Positions 1-13,700 of a DNA stretch of 64,000 bases are shown here, one piece after another. Below the pieces are notes generated by a model. The model was not told the DNA's origin. It did no database searches and saw nothing but the letters and a program-made list of their open reading frames with translations. This stretch comes from Sitta carolinensis (lineage: Eukaryota; Chordata; Aves; Passeriformes; Sittidae), in the NCBI GenBank assembly GCA_032173965.1, contig JAVUNC010000006.1, positions 33,141,870 through 33,205,869 on the forward strand, given 5' to 3'. Made by a program: the position numbers and the translations under genes. Position 1 is the first letter of the stretch. The number at the start of each line of letters is the position of its first letter.

Positions 1-1632
1 TCACAAACAGTTCTCGCAAAAGTCCAGTCCCACATGAACTGAGAAGCCTGCTAATTATTAAAATTTCCACTCACTGGAGTCACAGACACAATACTTAGGA
101 AACAGAGCTCTGTTCTATTAAACATGGAACTCTGTAAACTAAAAATTAGAGGGACCTTCCTCTCCATAATCCAGAGGAAGGATTGGCTATAAAGATAATT
201 TACAACTTCTTGGCATACAGTCAGTTCAATTTTCAAGCCATCTGGTTTTTATTACTACCCAAACACAGTCATTTCCACAAAGTATGTATGATCATAAACT
301 TACTTTCCATACTTCTTGCTTATATTTCATGAGGCATTCCAATAATTGGCAGTGATACACTGAGAGAGAAAAGACAGTATAGACTTAATACAGACATGGA
401 AACTCAGGTTACAGCAGTGACGTAATCAGCTGATTGGCTTTGCTTTGTCCATCCAAAACTCTATGCTTCATTCATTTTTTTATTTTAAAGGGCTTGCTAA
501 AGAATCAATGCCCTGAGAGTCATCACAAAGTATAAGAAACTGAATATTAGTAACTTCTTTCTGTCAAGAAATGCAGGAAGATGATTACCATGAGGGTACA
601 GCTTTTTGCACAGCAATGGAGGTTTTTTTCAAACACATCTAGTTGAAAAGTCCCTGCTGATTCACTAAAACTTTGTCCCTCTGTCACTGTGTAAATGGTA
701 TCTTGCCATTCATCTTGAGGCAGCAATGGATATCACATGTAACAATATATTATTCCCACATATACCAAAGGCTATAGGAGCTACTGTATCAAACAAACAT
801 GAGAGCCAAATGAACTACTTTACATGTCTGACTTCCCAAAAACCACAGGGCAACACTTTTCTCTGACCGTTTGACCACAGAAATCACAAAAACCAAAGAA
901 CATTTAATGTAAAAAAACGACTTCTGCAGCTTTTAAAAATGGTGTTCTGCTTTTCTTTACCTGTGTGAATCAATAGGATGATGTGACACTCCTCACACAA
1001 TGCAGTGTGAGGTTCCTCCACACACACCATATACCCATCCGCATATGACAGGAGACAGCTGACAGCTGGCGATCATGCAATGGAACAGCTCACTGGGGTT
1101 AAATGTTGTTTCAATTCTGTTATGTGATACCAAGGGTTTTAACAGGGACTGCATCACTTTTGTTTAGATACTCCCAATTACATTTAACTTCATTATAGTT
1201 TCATTAAGCCTGCAGCCAGCATTCCCCGTCTTCTTTAGAAATATAGTACCAGTTATGAATTCAGTGTTATTTGAATCATAGTATAAGACAGTTACTAGGA
1301 ATTGCTGTAGTCAAAGTAAGTGGTATTTCTCTCCAACACTGACTTTACATATATCAACACTGTATTCTGATGTCAAACATGAGTAGATCAGAGTCTCCAA
1401 TCCTGGGCCAAATCCTATTTCTTCATCACAAAGAAATCTCATATCTACATAATGATTATTTCCAGCATGATGTCCAGAAATCTCAGTTTTGATTAAAATA
1501 AATCACTTTTTATCCTGTGCTGGATAACAACACAGATTTTTCCCATAATGAAAACTCTTCTGATTGTGTTTGACAATACTTCCTGAGTGATAGTTCCAGA
1601 ATGAATGATACTGTGCTGTTGTTTACACATAC
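1..1632 (-). other. UNC79: UNC79 intron 5 (partial)
   Basis: This is the intron downstream of exon 5 on the gene strand, truncated by the window edge. I looked for residues expected after Val238 on the minus strand and found none. It is AT-rich, with no repeat I can classify and no long open frame. Confidence 0.8.
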
Positions 1633-1725
1633 CTGGGTTTGATGTGTACTGCATTGCAATCATCAGCATTGATGATGCAGACAGATTGACATGTGCTGGA
1701 ACACCTTCTCGTTTTGAAGATCCCA
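1633..1725 (-). CDS. UNC79: UNC79 exon 5 (residues 207-237)
   Basis: This is a 93-nt exon with acceptor CTTTCTTTTAAG and donor GTATGT. Its first two bases TG complete Leu207. Thirty codons follow (GSSKREGVPAHVNLSASSML then MIAMQYTSNP), and the last G begins Val238. From memory the mammalian protein reads GSSRREG here, so Lys for Arg is a conservative change. Both flanking introns are phase 1. The next exon is not in the window. Confidence 0.95.
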
Positions 1726-4700
1726 CTTAAAAGAAAGGAAAAAATAAATACATTTTCTATTGTCATAGGAAAATCAGGTGAGAATAGCATGTAACTGATT
1801 CCAAATCATGCAGATATAATTCCTAAGGTGCCATGTCATGAAAACAAAAAAACAAACAAACAAACAAAAAAAAAGATAGAAACACTGCACTGGGGGATGA
1901 ACCACCTTTTCTGGTGGAAGAAAAAGACAGTGAGGTATTGATCCAGAATGCACACCTGGTTTTCCAGATCAGTGCAACTTTATCCCTAAAACTGCATCAA
2001 CCAGTTGCCTTCTCAGGCCTTCTCCCTCAGAACCCTCAGACTGGTCAAAATAACATCACTTGTACAGCCAAATGCACCCTTGGATTGTAGAAGGGTAAAA
2101 AGGAACTGGAGGGTCAGGAATCAAGGACAAATGGAAAGCCTGCAGTTGAGGCATGCCGAGGAAAGGCTGAGGCTGGTGATAGCTGCTGGCAGGCAGGTAG
2201 CTGAGGCACAGATTAGTTCTCAGGGAACATCTGCTAAGAGCTCAGGTTATAGCTACATACCAGAAACATCAGTCCCATTGTTATGGGAACTGTGCTGAGA
2301 TAATGATGAACTGCAACACTGAGTATCTTTTACCTCACACAGAGAGTGGCTGGAGTTCCTCCTGGTCTCCCATGGAGTGGGTTACTATTAAATGGTATAT
2401 ATTTGGAAAAACCCTGCAGAACTTTTATATGGCAGCATGGCTTTGGAGGCAAGCTCCTACACAGAGATGTCACAAGTATCTTCCCACCCTCACAGCATTT
2501 CCCAAGCCTGGCTGCCAGGACCCAAATACCAAGCATTTGGGATAGAAGCACAGAACTGTAGCTACCAGCTCAGTGAGCTGTTTTCATCCCTCCCATCTGG
2601 CTCTCCAACTGCTTAGACAATCTCTCGCATTCTCCATTTTGGTTTGAATCAGAACTAAACAATAAGGGAAGGAAAGGTTCTGCACTTGCCTTGCAAAGGA
2701 GCATGTAACTCCCAACAGAGAAAGACAAGAAGACTAATTAAAAGAACACTCAAACAGAAATGAAGGAGGGAAAACAAAATGGAGAATTTCTCCCTGTCTG
2801 TTCTCCCCAAGACCCAACACTACTATGTCTCTCTTCACTGCACTTCATTCATTATTTTTAATCTTATCCACACAAATAAGCACCCCCAAATTATTACAGA
2901 AAGGTGTATTTTTATGGATTTAAAATGAAAAATACTTGGCAGCTCTAACTGGGCAATTAAACATAGTCATCAACAAAAAAGTAGGACACAGCACTAGATT
3001 AGTAACTTTAAAAAGCAGCAGACTGCTTTCATACACAAATCTCACCAAAACTGATAAAGAAAGCCAGCATGACAAATGCAAATGCAAGGATGCAATCTCT
3101 GTCAAGGGCAGTTGGGGAACAGCATCTATTTAAGTAAACCAAGCATTTGACTCAACCAGTTATTCTGAGGTATAGTTCTACAGATCTGAGGACAGACAGG
3201 ATAAGTCACCACCCTCAGCTGTTCTTTAACAGGTTACAGCAGTGGGAAAAGAAGTTGTTTAATGCAACATTCTGTTCTTAACCCAAGGAGGATCTACTGC
3301 ACATATGCATGAAATGTATCTTAGCAATTTTGATTTGCACACTGCCATTAGACTTCTCAAAGGTAATAGTGAAAACCTCATTACAATGTATTAAAAATGA
3401 ATATTTTACATGAGAAAACTGAGGTCCAGGAGAGTTAGGGGTCTTTTCCAAGATCACTGACTGGTCAAATCAGAAAATACCGGTAATAAATTTGCATAAA
3501 ATATTAATCTCAAAACACTAGACTATGCTTCTTTCAGCATCTTCTGCAAGCTTAAATGACATTACTCTTGATCTCTGTACAAAAGTTGTTCATGTTTTTC
3601 CACAAAGATTGGGAGCATGGAGGTAAGGAGGAGACATTCTCAGAAAATCACAGAATGGTTGATGTTAAAAGGGACCTCTGGTGATCATCTCAGCCCATCC
3701 CTCTGCTCAAAGAAAGGCAACTAGAGCAGGTACCCAGGGCAAATTGTGTTTCGAGCATCTGCTAGGATGGAGAATCTGCAACTGCTCTGACAAGCTGTTC
3801 CAGTGTTTGGTCACACACAGCAAAAGGCTTGTTGGTTAAAAATGACCTAATATTGACCCTAATGATTCTCTCTGCAGAAAATGGTTACATTTCTCATTAC
3901 TGCTAAAGTTCTATCAAGCTTTTTGTTAGGTACACGGGCAAGCATTCAAAACACACCTCAAGATCCACACTATGCAGGGCCTATGACGTTAAGTAATCAC
4001 ATGACATCTTCACAGAGGGGAAGTAAAAAACAAGAAAAGAAAAAAGGGCAGGGACCACCAGATTCAGTCCTAACTTTTATGGATAGGAGACATTACAGGC
4101 CATTTAGTACCGAAGAGAATACTATTTAGTACAGAACTTAGAAAGTGCCAAGAAGACAGAGAGGGAGAAAATCAGAAATTCACCACAACATAATCACATT
4201 GAGAAAATTCATACTTGTACATTCAGATATAGTCCAGATGCAAAAACTATGCACGTTGCTATTGAAGCTATTATTTCAGGAACAGTTTGCCCATTGATTC
4301 TGTATTCAAAACTCCCACTGCTGGCACTGAAAGTTCTATGAGTCTGAAAACAGTGATTTCTTAAATAAATGCCACACTTTAAACAAAGTTAAGAATTCAC
4401 ACCAAAACACAGTGTAATAAACAAATAAAAATTATGGAGCAACTTCCCTTTGAAAAATAGTCACAAAGTCAATAGATGTTCCATTACAATTCTATGACAG
4501 ATAAAATTTTGACTCATACAGTCTGATACTATTACGTGCCAAGACAAAACAATACTAGAATGTGTTCTACTTACATATAGCCATAGGCAGAAAAGATGTG
4601 CTGAGATACTCTATAATATCCTTGTGCAGAAATGGAGGAAAGGTAGCTAACGTTGAAATCATTGTATAGGGTAAAGTACTCAAAATATCATCACTGAGAA

Positions 4701-7700
4701 AAGGAAGTAAGCATGTAGTAGTGTAAAAAATTGATTGCCCAAGATCTGTTGAATAAAATGAAAGAAATACAGAATCATTACAATGAAAAAGTAATTATGA
4801 CTATGTACTTTCTTGTTTACAAAACTAAAAAAAATAAATTATATTTAAATTCCAGCTTTTCTCTCAAAGTAATTTGGAAAGATAATGACTGTAGACACGT
4901 GAGTTCACCCTCAATTTTTAAGTCCCTTCTAAATAGAGAGAAACAGCTGTTGAACACTACTCAAAAGAGTCTGAAGGGAATATGAAAGCTACAGCCTATA
5001 AAATAATCAGTTAAAATCAATGATGATTTCAACCATATGGTGATTAATGTGCAACGGCTTGAATTTAAGCAGAGATGTTACTAGAATCAGAATTTGAAAT
5101 GCATATTGTATTGAAGGCCAGATTTTGCAAGAAGCATTCTAGTCTTTATCAGGCATATTAAAAGAAGAACTTTATCTTAATTACCCTCAAGAGTTCTTCA
5201 AAATGCCTCACGTATATTGACTATAGAAAGTGTCATTGTATTTTTCAAACCACATGTGATTAAATTACAGATCTTGATTTCCAGGGGAAACCAGTGAGGC
5301 CAAAAGCAGACAGAGCTTAAAAGGATAGCAATATTTATCAAAATTTTCAATAGCTATTCTAATAAATCATACTGTAACTCTTTGGAATGGATATTTAATA
5401 ACTGTGCAACATTTTAAGATCCAAAGGGAAGCCATAGTTTATTGTGTATCTGGGCACTGTGGAATAATCCTTATACTCTCTCCCACATGAAAAAGTGAGC
5501 TGGTGTCCATAACCCTCTGACAAAGGGTACAGCACTCAGTGAACCCTGAGGATGAACCTCTACAATAATCCAAAGACACCAGAAGGCCTTCCTCCCGAGT
5601 TTGTTAATTATTCCCCAGCCTTAAGTACTTTACACAGGCCTTCAGTCTCACCGGTACCACTGGTGTGATTTTAAAACTGTCTCTATAAAGAGCACAGATA
5701 TCTGTAGCTATAAATATCCTGGGTCATAGCAAAAATTAAAACTGACATTCCATCTCAGTGGTTCTGGCCAGCCTTCTATGCAGGAGTCTAACCAGACCCT
5801 CAATGCTACAGAGTGCTTCTCTCTTGCAATACATATTCACCAGCCAAATACAGTCTTCTACAACCTGATGGGGCCAAAGCTCAGGACTGACTTGCACAGC
5901 AGTTGTACTTACCTGAACAACACGATTGTTCTGATAAAAAAAAAATTACATATTTCTTTTAATCAAATACTGACAAAGAAATAAATAACAAGCTGCATTG
6001 CAAAATTTAATTCTCCGCACACAGAACCATACGAAACCATACAAAATAGCAAGCAATCTCCCCTTGCCCCAAGCATGAGTCAACCAAATTATTTCTGGCA
6101 CGTATTTATCTAAAATGTTCTTAAAAACCTGCAAGACTTCTTCTCCTGTCAATTCATCCTAATGCTTAATCATCTTCATCATATAAAGATCTTTTTTATT
6201 AAAAAAAATTTCATTGTTGCTATTTAAGCATACAACTTCTTATCCTGATCAACTATAACCAAAAATAGATTGGTTTAGTTTATTTCTCCTCACAGCAACC
6301 TTTACATACTTTCATATGATAATCACATCGTCCTTCTATTTTTCTCTAAGCTAGATAAACCAAATTTTTTCTGGTTTTCTCTCACTGTTTACATTTTCTA
6401 GACCTCAAATCATTCTTGTTTTTTCCTGGACTCTTCATAAATAGTACATGTTTTTCTTGAAGCTAGATGGACAAATCCGAAAATTTTACTCCAGCTGAGG
6501 CTTTGCTAGGGCTGTTAGAATAATAAACAATGTTTTGGGTGTCTCATATATTAAAAAAGTGTTTACACATTGCTGGAGTAGTATTTATATGTTAGTGACT
6601 CATGGTCGTCTCTGATCTACTGTTAACACCCAGCTCTTTGCAATACAGCTCCCAAGCTAGTATTGTCTCTATTTCCTTTCATTTCTCTCTTAAGCAGAGT
6701 ATTTTACACTTCTCCTTTGGAGATGCTTCAGAACAGAATGCAACTTGTCACAATTCCTTGAATTGCATATCTTTTAGACAAAGCACATGCTAGCAACCAT
6801 CTTGATAACACTTATAAATACAAATTCTATCAGTTAAGTAAAAAAATTAAAATATTTAGTAACGCTAGACCCAACACAGACTCCTGTAAGATTTCCCACT
6901 GGTATACCCTTCCAGCTGCCAAGACACTGGTAATTACTCCTAGAGTGTTTTCCTTACTCAAGTGGGGACCATGTCCCAGGATTGCCTATTAGGATTTAAA
7001 ATGACTCGATAACAAAAATGTGACTAGGGACAGAAAAACCACACAAGCAGAGCCACTGTGTTGCCAAAAAAACCCAATTTATGTTTGCCCAATGTTATTT
7101 GTTCTTTACAGGTCTTCATTGATTGGTAACTATGACCATGTTATCTATTTAGGAAAATAATTTTTTGATAATTAACTCCACCATTTCTAAGAATTGAAGT
7201 TAAGTCAGCAAGTCTGTATCTTGCTACGGGCCCTGCTTTTCCAAGATCATACCATTTCCTAGTGCAGCAGTCTTGGATTCAAACATACTGCTGCCAGCTC
7301 AAAGGGAATTCAGTACTTCACAGAAACAACTTTCCTCGTGAAGAATTCCAGCAGCATTACCAGATAGACAACCATCCTCCAATACTGAACTATATAAGTA
7401 ATATGTCATGATACCACAGTGGAAATTAATATAGGCTAATACATAGGGAGAAAACTGGGCTACTGAATCCCAGTATGGAAAGGCTAACAGGTTAACAAGC
7501 CAGACAGATGCAGAGCAGAACTTGAGGAAAATAATACAAACACAACACAGTCACAAAAACTGCTTCTAGCTAATTTAAAACACAAGACAATATTGTTTTT
7601 TTCTGAGTCAGACAGTGATACTATCTTTTCACACAGCAGTATTTTAAAGCCATCTCAAAGCACAATTACCACGTTTTTTTCTTCAATTAGATATATACTA

Positions 7701-10700
7701 TATTCTATGTAGAGATGGACCTTCACCAGAACACTCAATCTGTGTATGTGCACTTTTAAGAGACCCACCCCAAAAAGACAGTCTAAAGTTATCCCAGCAG
7801 ATCCGAGTTAAAAATCTGGTATTTTTACACCCATCTGTCTAATTTTTGTTATATACCATTGTATTTTAGTTACATACCACCAGCACATCACTAAAAATCA
7901 GACAACCTCAGAATTCAAACCCAAATCCACATTTAGCAAAAAAACATCCTTTATTTAAGAAAGTCAAACAGAACATTGGATATATATGCATCCCAGGAGC
8001 TTTGAAATCCAGATCCAGGTCAGTTTAGGCCCATCTCTTCAACTGGATATATGCACCACTCATGGATTCACAGCACTGGAATCATTCAAGGGCCTGCTTA
8101 CCATGTTGCCCATGTTGTAGCAAGGGAACTAGATCCAGTAGTGTCACCAGTGTCACGTAAAGTCCTTGATAGTCCAAAGATGGGTAGTCTGATAACTGAG
8201 CATCGCGACTTTGCTGGCCACGTTCAGATGGAGCATCTCGCAGGACGCTGTAAAGGAGGGAGCGAGTAACAGTAGGGTTGATGGAACTGACCTGTGGTCT
8301 TAGAGATGGGGTGAGTGGGAATGGCACAGGAAAAAGACACATGGTCATGGGCACTGTCAAATTGGAGGCATCTTGATTCTCCTTCTTCCCTGTGCGGGAC
8401 AAAATGCTGTTGGGGGGACAAAGAAAAAAAAGAGACAACAAAGACACAAAGAACAGCACATTACATTGAAATGACACTATAAAACAAATAATAAAAGACC
8501 AGATACATCCCACATAAGATGCAATCACTACCAAAACCAGCATGTCTACAAATCTAGCAACCATTTACTTCCATGCTTCAAGATAAGAGAATTAAAAATT
8601 GACATCTAGGAAAATTTCATTGCATCTCATGTGTTATCTGGTTCATAAGGAGCAAAAATATAAAAATGCATGTTTCAGTGCCCTACCCATGTTTCACAGT
8701 TAAGAAAAATTCTAAGAATTATAAGTGTTTAGCTATGTCAAAACAGGCTGGTATTTTGCTCTGAGATTCTGAGGATTTTGAGAGATTTTTTCCCCCCTAT
8801 AATCTTTTGAGCCAACTGACTGAAAACATGCAAAATATAGGTGTGGCACTTGCAGAAACATGTTTTAGCAAAGAATAAACATGTGTGTTTGTTAAGATAG
8901 TCTTAAAAATCACATGTTTATTGCATTAAAATAATGTCTGTATGTATTTTATGATACTGTTTCATGACCACTCACTCAGTATCATTTGAGATAATGAAGT
9001 TTAAACAGGCACATGGATTTAGAAATAATATAATATTTCTAAAATGTTAACTAAACTACATTTGGAAAAGTCATAAAATAATATATAGTAGATGGTCTTT
9101 AGCATATGTTTGTGAGCTAATGATAATGGTTGTTTATGTGTGTTTTTAATTTTGTCCATGTTTAGGGAGGAAACATTTTGCTTTATGAATACAAACACTC
9201 CTTGGGTAAATAGTTACCTTCAAAAATCTAAGGGCTAAGCAAGCAAGACCAATTATGTAACTGCAGATAAGACAGTATGTTACCATACACTCCTGCTGTT
9301 ACTTACGTTATTATTCAACAAAACTCACTATAAACTAAAGGAGAGATAATTTCAAAAAATAAAAAGAATTTAGTGGGAATCAAAATAGAGGCTATACGTC
9401 AACCAGCTTGTTATGTAGTTTTAAAAATGTTGCAAACATGGTTGTAAACATGGTAATCTAATTTATTTTAAAAAATAAACCCCGCTATTTTAAATAGAAA
9501 TAAATTGTCATTTAAGCAGTGTTATATTTTAGTTATCCAGCAATTACAGGGTTAGTTCATAATCTCCATATGTGCCTATAAAATATAATACACTTTTTAG
9601 ATATATTAACCCACACACAATGCTTTTTTTTTCTTTTAATGCACTTTTTGCACCTCTCAGTCATTGGGATTTCCAAAAGCAGCCGCTGTTGGTTTAACTC
9701 TGATCTCACGGTCAGTGTCAAAACTTATAAAAGACAAGTCAGTAGCACTAAGATTTCCACTGACTCATGTAGAGCAGAATTATATCAAAGGAGAGCACTT
9801 CTGGAAAATTCTCTTCTCTTTAACAGTACAGAAATCCCTACCATATAAACACCTAAGCAAATCTTACCTCCAAGTCAATTCAACAATTTACATGAGTAAG
9901 CCAAACTCTTGCTAAGGTGCTTATAAGAGAAGGTGTCATTCATTTGCCATATATATAAAACACTTCTACAGAAACAGTTCTTTGCCAAGTGGCTACTATC
10001 ACATGGCTACTTGGCTACTATTACATAACTCTTGCAGTCAGAGATGACAGACACAGTCTGCCTTACAAAACTACATTTTTTTTTTATTGTGCCTCACATA
10101 TTTGGCAGATTATTTTGGTTTCTGTTACCCAATGTCCAGTAAAAGAAACATGATCACTGTCACGGTGGTGTTTATGAAATAGTATCAGAACATCACCTAA
10201 GATCTAGTATGACTTTAAAAATGAATTATCAGAGTGCTGATTCCTTTTAATTTGCTTGATGTTCATTTGCCATATTTTGCAGCTTATGTTTAGAGATATG
10301 AATGAAGGTACTACACTCTATTCCTCTCTTGTCTACCAACAGATAATACCAATTACCCATCTCTTTACTTGCCAAAACATCACTCCAAGTGCACTTATTT
10401 CCAGAAAGGACTTTAATCCATTCTTTTTACTCTCAGCTACAGGTCCATCACTGGATTAGATGCCAAAGCAGACTTAATGTATCTTGAGCAGGGCATCCTT
10501 TTGTTTTACAGTAATAAGACCAGATCTAAATTCCAGCTGGAACCACACCAAATTTATTAAAAAAAACCCAAAATTTCATGTCCAGGCTTTTGCCTGACCT
10601 GCATTTTTAAAAGGCAATAAACAGAGGACTCATAGCTGAAAATCTAGGAAGTCCCTTAAGACCAAGATAAAATGACAGCAATTTGCTTCTGGTTCAGTTC

Positions 10701-13700
10701 AAACCAAGTACTGAGAATTTGGAATATCTGAAAATCATAACTCCATACTGAACTTACTCCATACTGAACTTGCTCTGCAGTAAGGACCAAAGCTATCAAG
10801 GCTTGTTGGAAGATGTGTATATCTTTGCTGCAAATCTATTCCAAAATTACTGCCTTCTTGGAAAGGTCTCCTAAAATGCCTACAAGTGAAATTACATCTC
10901 ACCTAGGCAGCAAAACAAGCTTGACCATTAGCTAGCCACCAAGGCATTTATAACTATGGCTCACATAAAGTATTTTACTTAGAAATACATATGGAGAATT
11001 TTCTTCAGGAAAATGTGAAAGAAAAGCTTTTCTGTGAGATGTTTATTAAGCCTTAGATCATTCCTCAAATGAGGGAGAAATCACTGAAAATGAGTAGGGC
11101 ATGAAACAAATTCATGCTGTAATGTAAAGAAATGCTTTTCCCAAAGAGAAAATTAAAGAAGAACTAAATGAATCAATGTGCTATGCATTGTGTATGGTGA
11201 TTTTATGTGATGTTTGTTATAGAAATAAGAATTTATTTTTTTCAGTCATTCCACATCTGTCCCCCCCACCCCTGATCTTGTAATTTATGGAGGCTGCATA
11301 CAGAGCAAAGGAGCAAATTAATCTCTTGTGCAATTCATCTTTAGCCAGCAAAATGACACCACACATGAATGTGATTCAAAACAGTGGGCAGATCCCACTG
11401 AAAAGAACACAGTCAGTGTGTCCATAACATGGAAAGGTAAAAGCATAATAAACAGTATAATCGACTTCTGTAAAACCCAATCATTATGTGGAATTTCTCT
11501 GACTATTCCTTCATTATTTCTATACTATACATGTTCATCAAGAATTACTTGTCCCTAACAGCCCAAATTCATTGCATATGCTCTGTGTTAAGCTAAAAAG
11601 ATTATTCTCCACCATGTACTTCTATCATTGATGTTAACTTGTACAATGGAGTCTCGGTGTAGGAGGCAGAAAGGAGACTCAGCATGCAAAATATTCCAAG
11701 AAATTTTTGAACACGCTCTTCAGAAAGGTTCTTAACCAGTCTGTTTAGTTTTAGGGTAAATCTTGCAGAGATCTGAACACAGTGGGTGGGAGTTTCCTTC
11801 TTTCCATCTGCCACATTAAATACAGGGTGTGTTGTTTTGCTTTTTTATCCATCTTCTTTCTTAGTATAAGCAAGTGTATAAACTTACACTGGTTCAACCA
11901 TACTACCCAGCCTTTGACCCACAGTTCAAACTCCTCAGTTTCAGGGGTTTAGAACGTGAATCTGACCTTGCTGAGTATCAGAACTCAATCCACTTAAATT
12001 TAGATCCAAGTCCTGGCATTAATTTCTCATACCTTTTCAGTTCTGAGGCTGATCAGATCCCAGATCAGGAAGGACAAAGCCATTTGTATAGATCTGTGTA
12101 TAAGATATGAGTATCACTTCTGCCCCATGGAGTTCAGCATTATCAACAAGAGGATTTTGGTTCAGTCCCATTCTGAACATGAAATAAACCAAATGGAGTT
12201 GCTCGATTGTGCAACTGCTCCCCTGATTTCTGATCTGCTCTCATAGTTGTTAAGCACAAAGCTTTTCCAGTAAGCCCAGGAACATCACTGCTCCTGGAGT
12301 GTGAGGAATTTATCAACAGGACAGGCCAGCTGTGCTGTCTAGAAAGAAGAAGACCACAGAGTGGTATAAAGATGCTTTCTTTAAGCAGCACATTCTAAAT
12401 CTATCCTGAAACTGCGAACTTCTGACCAAAAAGAAACGTGTCTCATTACAGCACCTGATAGTTACAGTTAAAAGACAAAATATTCAGAATTAAGTCCAAC
12501 CTTCTTGCTTTAACAGCTTAAAGGCTCAAAGTATTTAATCAAAAGCTACCTTGTCATAAATAATCTTACTTAAATGCAATTTAAGGGTGTGTTGTACAAA
12601 TAGTCCATCATAAAGCCTGATGTGGGACTAGAGACAAATTTCAGAAGTATCTTTAGTGACTCTTTGGACATTTTTTCCCACTGCTCAATAAAATGAGACA
12701 AAATTTGATTTATTAACCTTCAAACGAAAAGTCCTACTGGCTGCTCTAAGTTTCTTCAACAATCTAAATGAGGAAGGAAACAAATAGCTCTGCTCTTGAA
12801 ATTTCCAAAAGTAAACAAGAGGTTTCGAGTTTGCTGTGAACAGCTGTTCCACTAAAATTTATTTCTATGTGTCTCTACTTATAAACAGGGTCAAGAAAAT
12901 GTTGCTGTTATCCCAGGCTCTTTGAATGTTAGATGTTCTCATTCTCTCAAGTATAAATTCTTGCTTCTTAACTTGTATACATCATAGGAGTATATGTACA
13001 AATATATGGGTAAATTGTATTTTGTTAATGCTTCCTCCCCAAATAAGGCAAATAGCTTTATTTCGAAACTACTTTCTGACAGCAGGGACAATTTTTCCAG
13101 GTATAAATCAGAAAGGTATGCATAGAAATGCAATCTGAACTGCATTTTTCTGGATGTGAAAACTAGTGCCACCCAAAACCAGCAAATAAAAATCTCCTCT
13201 TCATGGTCAAAAGCCATTTTAAAAGCAATTTGGAAGTATGAAATCACTAGGCAGCATTGAGGAATGTACATTATTCCTAATGAAGTCTCACATTTTTTTC
13301 CTATTTTTTTAGGAAGACAAGAGGTAGCATTTCCTATTCATAACGTATTCTGTATTCATGTGAAATTTAGCACTATATATTATTACTAAATGTTAGACTA
13401 AGTCAAAAACGTTGGCTCAGAACAATCCTGATTTGCTGTTGCCATCCAAATCCAGGTCTGTATACAAACTTTTGTGTCTACTCCTGTTGTTCTAAGGGAC
13501 TGAACCAGAACCCAGAACAGCTGAACTGCAGCACAGGAAGAACCCAGCCCTGCCTGCTCGTCTGGCTCGTCACTCTGGGATTCTGAGGCACCAGGACTGT
13601 CAAGGACGTTATGATTACACACATCTAAAACCCTATAGGTCACAAACTCCTTTCTTCACAAGTTCAGCATGTTTGTGTGTTCAGCTAAGTCTTAGGACCA

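Larger units (their letters stand above)
1726..4574 (-). other. UNC79: UNC79 intron 4
   Basis: The intron is 2,849 nt, AT-rich and phase 1. It contains an (AAAC)n-like tract (1841-1874) and a CR1 3' fragment (about 3644-3850). Short open frames around 2000-2620 overlap one another in several frames and show no conserved sequence. Nothing else is recognisable. Confidence 0.85.

Noticed and set aside
8407..8564. Upstream part of the open frame that contains UNC79 exon 3, including a hydrophobic segment
   Set aside because: It lies beyond the acceptor CCCCAACAG and is intronic; the apparent membrane segment comes from the polypyrimidine tract and intron.
12939..13271. 110-codon minus-strand open frame in UNC79 intron 2
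   Set aside because: It lies between two confirmed exons that join perfectly without it and has no recognisable domain.
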